Both the position numbers and the translations under genes were made by a program. The notes under the pieces were generated by a model. That model was not told where the DNA came from. It searched no databases and saw only the letters and a program-made list of their open reading frames with translations. A stretch of 64,000 nucleotides of DNA from Grammothele lineata (taxonomy: Eukaryota > Basidiomycota > Agaricomycetes > Polyporales > Polyporaceae), in assembly GCA_002150815.3 (NCBI GenBank), contig NDFF03000057.1, positions 248,001 to 312,000 on the forward strand, read 5' to 3'. Positions 56,295 through 64,000 of this stretch are shown here, piece after piece. Within the stretch, counting starts at the first letter, position 1. Each line of letters opens with the position of its first letter.

Positions 56295-58360
56295 ATGAGC
56301 GCCACGTCTATGCTTACCCTCCTCCTCACCCACCCCCTCGAGTTCCGCATCCTCCTCCAGTACAAGCTCTGGTACGAACCAAAACGCGACATCTCAAATC
56401 CCTCGGAACACGAAACCTCGGGATGGGACCGCCCCTCCATGCGCAGGTGTTGGGACTTCCTCGACCTCACCAGTCGGAGTTTTTCGGGCGTCGTCAAAGA
56501 ACTCGAGGGCGACTTGGCAAGAGTGGTGAGTTTCTATCCTCTCTTCCGACCTGTCCGTCCATCCTCGCGGAGCGGTCATGCGCGGTATGGATGGGAAGAC
56601 TCTTGCCAAGGCTAGATTGCTTCCTAGCTGTAAGGACCAGGATCCCTGCCATGTCTCGCGCATACTCCGCGAACTTGACACCTTCGTGTTCTTCCCGAAT
56701 GTGCTGCTTTGCACGGTGCCTACCTTACACAGGAGACTGATTGTATGCAGCCCGTTGGGGAACTATGGAGCGTGACGTCACGCTACTGTTGGACATGGAC
56801 CATTTTACTCATACGACTACCCTTTCTGTCTCGAATGTGAACTGCAGACTTGCCCCCTCAAGTCCGTGCCTGTCTCTAGGTCCTGTGCTCATAGCCCGTT
56901 TCTGCACAGGTATGCTTATTCTACCTGGTCCTACGAGGCCTCGACACGATTGAAGATGACATGACGCTCGCCGACGAGAAAAAACAACCAATCCTGCGAC
57001 AATTCCACAAACTCTGCACCCAACCAGGATGGACATTTGATGAATGCGGGCCTAATGAGAAGGACCGGCAATTGCTGGTCGAGTGGACAGTTGTGAGCGA
57101 GGAACTCCACCGTCTAGACGCATGGTATGTCTCCTTGCGTCTACTGTTCCCCTCCCTCGCACGCTTAGTATGCCCATGTTACGCGTGCTCAGTTACCGCG
57201 ATATTATTATCGACATCACCGAGAAGATGCAAACCGGCATGGCCGACTACGCGCACAAAGCTGCGACGACGGACGCGCTCTACGTCGAGTCCATAGACGA
57301 ATACAACCTTTATTGCCACTACGTCGCCGGCCTCGTCGGCGAGGGCCTCACCCGCCTATGGTCCGCGTCCGGCAAGGAGGCGGACTGGCTCGGGGAACAG
57401 CTCGAGCTCTCGAACTCGATGGGCATCCTCCTCCAGAAAACGAACATCATCCGCGACTTCCGCGAGGACGCCAACGAGCGCCGCTTCTTCTGGCCGCGCG
57501 AGATCTGGGGGCGCGCCGCGTACGGAGCGGCCGCGGGGGGAGCGCCGGCCTTCAAGGAGATGCACGAGCTGTACGCGCCCGGGCGGGAGCGGCAGGCGCT
57601 GTGGGTGCAGAGCGGGATGGTCGTCGACGCGCTGGGGCACGCGTGCGACGCGCTCGACTACCTCCGGCTCCTCACGAAGCAGAGCGTGTTCTCCTTCTGC
57701 GCGATCCCGCAGACGATGGCGATGGCGACGCTTTCGCTGTGCTTCATGAACGGCGATATGTTCCAGAAGCACATCAAGATCCGGAAGGCTGAGGCTGCTT
57801 CGGTGCGTACCTTCCCTCCCTTCTTGTCTATATGCTGTGCTTGTATGTTGAACGTGTTATTTGACCCGTTGACAGTTGATCATGCGTTCGACAAACCCCC
57901 GAGAGGTCGCGTATATCTTCCGCGATTACTCCCGTAAGATCCACGCCCGTGCGGTCCCCGCAGACCCCAGCTTCCTCCGGTTGTCTGTCGCCTGCGGCAA
58001 GGTACGCTCTTCTCCTCTCCTCCTTCTCGTATCTCACCCCCACACCCCACACAGATCGAACAATGGTGCGAACGACACTACCCCTCCTTCGTCCGGCTCG
58101 GCCAAGTCTCCGGCTCGATCCAATTCAACCCCGCCGACACCCGCTCCAAAGTCGCCGAGGCCGACTCTGCGCGCGACGCCGCGCGCGCGCGCGAGAAGCG
58201 CATCGCGGACCTGCGTGTGGGCGGGACCAAGGCCCTCGCGGACGTCGAGGGCACGCCCTTTGGGGAGACGCTCATGTACGTCGGCACCGCGTTCTTGCTC
58301 GTCCTCGCGATCAGCTTGGGCGCGGCGTGGCTCATGATGCAGTTCTTCGGGAACAAGTGA
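56295..58360 (+). CDS. ERG9: squalene synthase
   Basis: Farnesyl-diphosphate farnesyltransferase, which joins two farnesyl diphosphates to squalene in the endoplasmic reticulum, the first committed step to ergosterol. Exons 56295-56525, 56910-57124, 57193-57802, 57876-58001, 58055-58360 close at 495 aa, a typical length. Visible landmarks: LVLRGLDTIEDDMT (first Asp-rich motif, D89-D94), PGWTFDECGPNEKDRQLLVE, GMADYAHKA, YCHYVAGLVGEGLTRL, LSNSMGILLQKTNIIRD with the second Asp-rich motif RDFREDANE, and a C-terminal membrane anchor (GTAFLLVLAISLGAAWLMM). The first intron is long for this window (384 nt). The call is secure. Confidence 0.98.
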
Positions 58361-58979
58361 ATGCGCCCGAGGACAGGGGGGCTGGGCGTGGACGGGCTGT
58401 GGTAGACGCAGACGGGGACGGGGACGTTGGCCCGCTAGAAGGCGCAGTAGGACTGTTCCTGTGTGTAGACCTGGGACATAGGCCGGGCTGGACGGCTGCG
58501 CAGGCAGTCCTCTCCCGGCCTCGCGCCCCCGGGCAGCTGCGGGCTCGTCGGCTTGGCCGGGTAGTCGGCTTGGTTTGGTTTGTTGTTCCAGTGCGAGAGA
58601 TACCCCACATACACCATATAATTACAATGCTAGCGTATATTGCATCGCCCCGTACATACACGGTGACGCCATCTCCAGCGAGACGACGTCCGGGGTGAGC
58701 CTGAGCTAGGGGGATGGAGAGGCCGGGCGGGTCCTCGAGATTGGGATTGGGATTGAGATGAGATGAGGGGAGAGGCTATGTACGACAACAGATCCAAGAG
58801 CGGTGCGTATATACAGGGGTTGACTAATACAGGTAACGATTCCTAGGTTCCTAAGCGCGGCCGGGGGCGGAGGGAGGAAGATTGAAGAGCGCAGAGGGTG
58901 CGTGTCTCGGTCCGTATTCCGCATTCGAAGCACAAGGGCAAGAGGTCCGTCCCGACACGCAGAGGACGGAGCAAGCGCG
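58361..58979. other. intergenic region, convergent ERG9 and RCC1-PHD genes
   Basis: About 620 bp of shared 3' flank with G-rich tracts such as GGGATTGGGATTG. No gene supported. Confidence 0.4.
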
Positions 58980-61771
58980 CTACTTCTTGCGCTTGGACGC
59001 TACACGGGTGTAACGCAACGCAGCGCAGTGTCAGCCGCACGACTCATTCTAATACAAACACGAGCACTCACCAGTCGACTGCGCAGCAGCCTTACGCTTC
59101 TGACCCGGCTTCGGCGACTCGTCCCCGTCCTCCTCCACCGCTGCCGCCTTGCCACCCTTTGCCTTCTTCGCGGGCGGGGGCTTGCGGCGCGTGCCGTCGA
59201 GCGAGACGGGCCCGCCCGGGTCCGCGGCGCACTCGGGGCAGAACCACTCGCCGTCGGGGACCGCGTCGAGCGGGGGGTCGAGGCACTTGAGGTGGTACGG
59301 GTAGTCGCACTGTCGCAGTCGCGGTCTCGGGCGTCAGGGGTTACGGAAGGCAGACTCAGAAATTAAAAGGACAGGGACGGACCTTGTCGCACGCGAGCGG
59401 CGAGTCGTCCTCGCCCGTGTCTTCGTCGCAGACGACGCAGATGTCGGGTGGATTCACGTCCTCGGGGTGTCGCGGGAGCTCCGAAAGCTTCTCGCTCGGC
59501 ACGGCGAGGATGAACGTCGTGTTCTGCCCGCCCGCGACCCTGGAGCCACACACAAGTCAGAGGTCCGAAGTGTGCGAAATCGGAGGGAGCGAAAGGGCAC
59601 GCACTGGATGACCTCGATCCCCGCGAGCGGCTTGTTCTGCGTCGGCTTCGTCGCGCTCTTGGGCTGGTCCGGACCGTGTCCGAGCTCGCCTGTCCACCGG
59701 TTCGCCGTTAGCCTCCCTCTCCTGCGAAACGAAAATGAGAGCGAGAGACGCACCATTAAGCGCACCCTGCCCAAATGCGATCGTCATGACCCCGTCCTCT
59801 TCCTGCGCGAGAGCCCAGTGCGTGACACCGCCGCACGCCGCGTGCGTGATCTTGCAGCCCCTATGTATAATACGTCCGATTTGCACGCACATATCGAGTC
59901 AGGGTCAGCCCTGGGGGTTATGCGTATCCGTAAGAACGGAGGAATCGAGGGGGGACGCACATGATATCCTGGATGTACTTGAATGACGAGTACGGCTGGC
60001 CGCCAGACCCTGAGGGACCACCAAAGAAGCCGTGTCAGCGCCATCATGTCCTGTGTGGTTCGCCCCATCGACTCCAAAACACACGAGCGAGGCGCGGGTC
60101 CAAAAAGCATAACACTCCGAAGCACAGAAAGAAGACCACTCGATCGCAGAAGAAGCCCCACACGTACCGTCTCCGGTATTCTTCCACTTGCCCGCCATCC
60201 AGTACATGCCCTGCTTGTCGATCACGACCGAGTTGGACGGGCCCGCGACGACGTGCTCCGCCATCGTCGCCTTGTTCGGGCCCGCGAACTGCGGGACGGG
60301 CTTCGGCACGAGCGCGTCGACCTGGTTCCCCAGCCCGAGCCGGCAGTAGCCGTTGTACCCCCAGACGAACACGCGCCTGGGCGTTCGGGGAGGAGGCAAG
60401 TCAGCTGAGGGTGGAGAAGGAAGGGTGGTACGGGACGTACCCGTCTTCGTCCATGGCGATCGCGTGTTGTTGCCCGCACGCAATCTCCGTGATCTTGCGG
60501 TCCGCAAGGCCCTTGACGAGAACTGTGCGCATATATGCGTCAGAAAACGAACGAGAGGGCAGAACGAGTGTACTGACTTGGTTCTGTTTCGTAGTCAAAT
60601 GCCGATTTTCCCGCGGAGACAATTCGCTCGCCCGCTTGACCGTTCGCGAGCTGCCCCTTTTCTTCACTACCAAAGGCGAAGACTTTGTGGAAAGTTAGTT
60701 TTTGCAAGAAGCACGCGCCTACAAGAAGTAGAGCCCACCCTTTCCGGTCTCGGTCAGAACCACCGAGAACGTAATTCCCGCAGCGGCCTTGACGACTTTT
60801 TCTTTGACTCCGCCGAGTTTGGGACCGTTGACGAGCTTAAATGTTTGTACTTCCGGACATGCCGGGTGTCCGCACTGCAGTCACGCGTCGCATGGCGTGG
60901 TACGGATGGATGGAGAAGCGGGGAGAAGAAACAAGAAACTTGCGTTCAGCGGGAAACAAGACGCCTGCCGCCCGAACACGACGGGGGATAGCAAAAGGGA
61001 GACGCACCTGGCCGGCGTGGTTCGCGCCCGCAGACCAGAGCTGGCCTTCGCTGCCGACGAGGAGGGTGTGGTTGCGGCCGAGGGCGGCGTAGACGAAGCG
61101 CGTGCTCTTGGGCGCGCCGAGCTCCTGCGGGACGAGCCGGCGGGGCGCGTTCTCGGAGACAGCGTCGCCGGGGATCCCGAGACAGCATTTGTCGTTGCGG
61201 CCGAAGAGCCAGGCGGCGCCGTCGATGTCGAGGACTACACAGTGGCAGCCGCAGCAGGACGCGTGGATGGAGACGGCTTTGATGTTGCTCAGCGAGCGGA
61301 GGATGTGGGGTTCGAGCAGGTCGGTGCTGGGGGCGAGGGCGCATCGTCGGCGAGGCGGCGTAGACGAGTGTGGGGAATGCGGGGCGGGGCGAGGGGGCAA
61401 ATGGGTTCACGAACACGAACGAACGCAAGACGCGGGGAAGGGGACGTACGTCGTGCCATCGTCCTTCTTGGGACCCTTGTCTTTCTTGCCCAGTCGCGGC
61501 CTGTGGGCGCGGTGAGCGACGAACGACGTCGAGGACACTGCGGGGTAGCCGCCTGTCGTGGGACGGGCCGCGAGACGCGACGCGGGGCGGGGCAGCAGCC
61601 ACAGGCGGCGGTGCGGTACTCACCAGTCTGTGCCTCCACAGATGAGGACTGTGGGCGGGAACGGCGGGCTGAGCGAGCGGGCCCGGCGGCGACGAGCAGC
61701 AGAGACGCACCTCTTCCCCAGCGCGGGGCGTTGTTCGTGGCGGGGGCGGCGGGGGCGTCGGAGTCGGGCAT
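58980..61771 (-). CDS. RCC1-repeat protein with C-terminal PHD finger
   Basis: Fourteen exons read leftwards: 61771-61711, 61648-61624, 61500-61450, 61326-61008, 60874-60739, 60682-60578, 60522-60441, 60376-60168, 60009-59961, 59860-59754, 59689-59605, 59539-59383, 59309-59072, 58999-58980. They close exactly at 547 aa. About seven RCC1-like blades are visible (VSIHASCCGCHCVVLDIDG, AALGRNHTLLVGSEGQLWSAG, AAAGITFSVVLTETGKVFAFG, IACGQQHAIAMDEDGRVFVWG, AACGGVTHWALAQEEDG, VAGGQNTTFILAV). A canonical C4HC3 PHD finger follows (CVVC, LACDKCDYPYHLKC, DGEWFCPECA; residues about 430-485), then a Lys-rich nuclear tail ending ASKRKK. PHD fingers read histone tails; RCC1 propellers bind chromatin or GTPases. 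A chromatin role is likely but inferred. The exact function is unknown to me. Confidence 0.93.
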
Positions 61772-62351
61772 GGTTCGGGGGGATGGAGAGGGAGAGAGCG
61801 GGGACTCAGCGGGCGTGTGAGAGGAGCGCTGCCTGTGAGCAGCTCAGAGCCCGGCCGCGCCCTGCTCGCTACCCGCCCGCGCTGTCACCCTGCGAATCCA
61901 TCACCCTCTTTCCCCCGCTGCGACCCCCGCCTCGCCCTCGCGCTCCTCCCCGCCCCCGACGCGTCGCCGGCGCCGTCGCGCGCAGCCTGCTCGGCCCTGG
62001 CGCCACCACCGCTCCGACGCGGCCACACCGACACCGCCGCGGGCCAATCGCGCTCGTACGCGACCTTCGGGTCTCTCCGGACACCGCGGGTCCTGCCCCC
62101 TTTGGGCCTTCGTTCACGACGATCCTTCATTCTAGCCATACTCGACCCCGTCCCCGAAGCTTCTCTCCTTATTCGCAGGCAACACCCACTCAACTTACCT
62201 TTTGAGCTTCACAAGCCCCCTTCGCCGACGGTGCAACTGAAATCTATTGTACATGGGTGGGTAACTAGATAGCGTGACAGTCCGTCCCTGGAAGCGTATG
62301 CAATAAAACATCGAGAGCATGTCCACAAATCCCAGACCGACCGAGCCAACA
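61772..62351. other. intergenic region between TOR 3' end and the RCC1-PHD start
   Basis: 580 bp; contains the TOR 3' untranslated region and the promoter of the RCC1-PHD gene. GC-rich near the downstream start. No TATA box seen. Confidence 0.45.
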
Positions 62352-64000
62352 TCACCAGAACGCACACCTATAGATTCTGTGAGTCCATGATCAGACACAC
62401 TCCACGAAACAACGTACCATCCAGAGAAACACTGGCACAGATTCTCCAGCGACGTCGCCTGCAGGATGAGCTTGTCGACCTGCTCCGACACCGTGAGCGG
62501 CAGCTCCGTGAAGTCCTTGCCTGTACCGGACGTCGAAAAGCACGCGTGAGCACCAGCCATCTCCGCGAAACCGCGCCTGCCAGCCCGGCCCAGTCGATCG
62601 GGCGTGGCGTGGCTGCGCGATGGGCCGATGACGTACCGGTGAGCTTATCTTGGACGCGCCTGTACACGAACAGCGCACGCTCGTTCCGGACTTCTTGCGC
62701 CTCTGTGGGTGTGCGCGAACGCAAACGCAAACGAACGCGGCCAACGTGTCAGCCTCGCTTCATCAGATCCTCGACCCGCGACACCCTAAAAGCGTATCGC
62801 GGGCCCAATCTCGGCACGCACCGTTCAGGATGTCGTTCTCGTCCGCCTTGAGCTTCCGGATCGGCGCCGTCGGGTACGCCGTCTTGCGCGCCAGGTCCGT
62901 CCGCCCGCCTTCGCCTGTGTGGTACGTGAGAACCTACTCCTCTTCAGGTCAACGAGACAAGGGGCACGCACCGTCTCCGCGCCGCTCGGCGTCGGGCTGC
63001 ATGAGTCGCCAGTTGATGAGCGGGTCATACACGAACGCCTCGAGCACCGCCATCAAGCTCTCCTTGTTCTCCCTGAGCACCTTCATGCTGATCTCGCACG
63101 TGTTCCGGAACGAGCCCTCGATCCCGCTGACCTCCATCGCGTGCGTGAGCATGCGCGTCAGCCGGAACGGTATCTTCTCCGGGAACTTCTCGCGGTGCAT
63201 CGCGACCTCGAAGCAGTCCCCAAAGTCGATGTGCACGACCTTGCCCGTGTTGCGCTCGAGCATCAGGTTGGACGGGTGCCGGTCGCCCAGCCCGAGGATG
63301 TGCCCGACCATGCTGTTCACGGCGAGCGAGCGCGTGTAGGTCGCGCGCCGCTCGAGCCAGTGCTCCGAGTTCAGACTCTTCAGCCAGAGCACGCGGTACA
63401 GATCCTGGCCCGTCGTGTTCTCGAGCGCGTACTCGAACACCTCGATCTTCTGCAGCAGGATCAGGTTCTCGTAGTCCGGTGCCATCTACGCCCAATCCCG
63501 TCAGTGGCCTGCCAGATTGAGCACGGAGCGCGACACACCTGAAGCATCAGCCTGTACTCGATGTTCAGCAGCACCTTCCTCGACTCCCTGTAGTCCCGCA
63601 CGAGCACGTGCAGCGTATCGCTGTCCTTGACCCACCCCAGCAGACCCGCGTTCGGCGCGAGCGGGATGACCGGGAACGTCTGTATGTGCAGCCGCCGCTT
63701 GAAGCAATCCGTGTCGACCGAGAGCAGGCCATTCACGAGGCTGAAGAGCTGCATCACGCGCTCGTCCTGGCGCAGGTCCTCGTGGCCCTTGAGGAGGAAC
63801 TGGTAGTCGACCCCGTCGCTGCCCTTCATCGACAGCCGCCGCGGGCGCTGCTTGGACGAGATCACGCTCAGCTTCGGCGCGAAGCTCGCGATCTTGATCA
63901 CTGGCCGGCCGCTCTGGTACGTCCCTGTCGACTGCGGGTCAGCGCGTGCCAGTGACAGTCGTAAATTACCCATGACGTACCAGGCACGGCCAGCTCGAGG
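62352..64000 (-). CDS. TOR: TOR (target of rapamycin) phosphatidylinositol-kinase-related kinase, C-terminal part
   Basis: The 3' end of the TOR Ser/Thr kinase gene, which runs off the right edge. Exons: 64000-63981 (partial), 63924-63539, 63485-62972, 62914-62822, 62702-62637, 62520-62418, 62367-62352. The frame contains the kinase lobe ([34 protein letters not shown]), the catalytic loop [12 protein letters not shown], the metal-binding DFG in [11 protein letters not shown], and the C-terminal FATC domain ([20 protein letters not shown], ending CFSGWCAFW). The final tryptophan-rich tail is completed only by the 16-nt last exon. TOR controls growth in response to nutrients as part of TORC1/TORC2. 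The rapamycin-binding and HEAT regions are outside the window. Some fungi have two TOR genes; which one this is cannot be told. Confidence 0.97.

Noticed and set aside
60789..61820. 343-aa open frame on the plus strand
   Set aside because: Lies opposite the RCC1-PHD gene, whose exons close exactly on the minus strand with many conserved motifs.
62919..63542. 207-aa open frame on the plus strand
   Set aside because: Antisense to the TOR kinase exon, which carries the DFG and catalytic-loop motifs.
1..64000. CRISPR arrays, operons or bacterial signals
   Set aside because: Introns, tRNA intron and gene families show a nuclear fungal genome; no regularly spaced repeat array was seen.

Overview
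The window looks like nuclear DNA of a filamentous basidiomycete, most likely a wood- or litter-decay Agaricomycete. The genes are split by many short GT-AG introns, mostly 50-80 nt, with CTRAC-like branch points. The content is typical of such fungi: a secreted-type GMC alcohol oxidase, a polyporopepsin-like aspartic protease, a class 3 lipase, HET-domain proteins, F-box proteins and a BED/hAT transposon. I rebuilt exon structures by matching splice sites and reading phase by eye. Every multi-exon model given without a caveat closes exactly in frame.

Layout. 1-4.8 kb: the 3' part of a GMC oxidoreductase, then an intronless HET-domain gene. 5-8.2 kb: a MEF2/RlmA-type MADS-box gene on the minus strand. 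A GC-rich stretch of 6.8 kb with no gene I can support lies upstream of it. 15-19.7 kb: a Ser-rich protein, a small membrane protein, and a divergent pair of related one-pass membrane proteins sharing a 410-bp promoter. 20.5-25.6 kb: a complete hAT transposon with 16-bp perfect terminal inverted repeats and an 8-bp target duplication. It carries a 12-exon transposase with one frameshift and a fragment of a PIF1-like helicase. It seems to have split the first coding exon of the forkhead gene that follows (to 27.6 kb). 28.6-30.7 kb: a second HET gene, paralogous and inverted relative to the first. 31.8-33.6 kb: an F-box gene with a frameshift.

From 33.6 to 53 kb single genes are separated by 3-5 kb of sequence without recognisable coding: an FAD monooxygenase, an aspartic protease, a lipase, an intron-containing tRNA-Pro(AGG), and an F-box pseudogene with two in-frame TGA codons. 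From 53.5 kb to the end the region is gene-dense and housekeeping: an O-fucosyltransferase-like protein, a 68-aa ORF divergent from squalene synthase (ERG9), an RCC1-repeat plus PHD-finger protein, and the C-terminal part of TOR kinase running off the right edge.

The genes do not form an obvious pathway cluster. The contrast is between a conserved block at 53.5-64 kb and an accessory region at 20-53 kb that holds the transposon, the second HET gene and both broken F-box genes. The most notable feature is the hAT element: host gene fragment capture, strong subterminal palindromes, and insertion into a transcription-factor exon.
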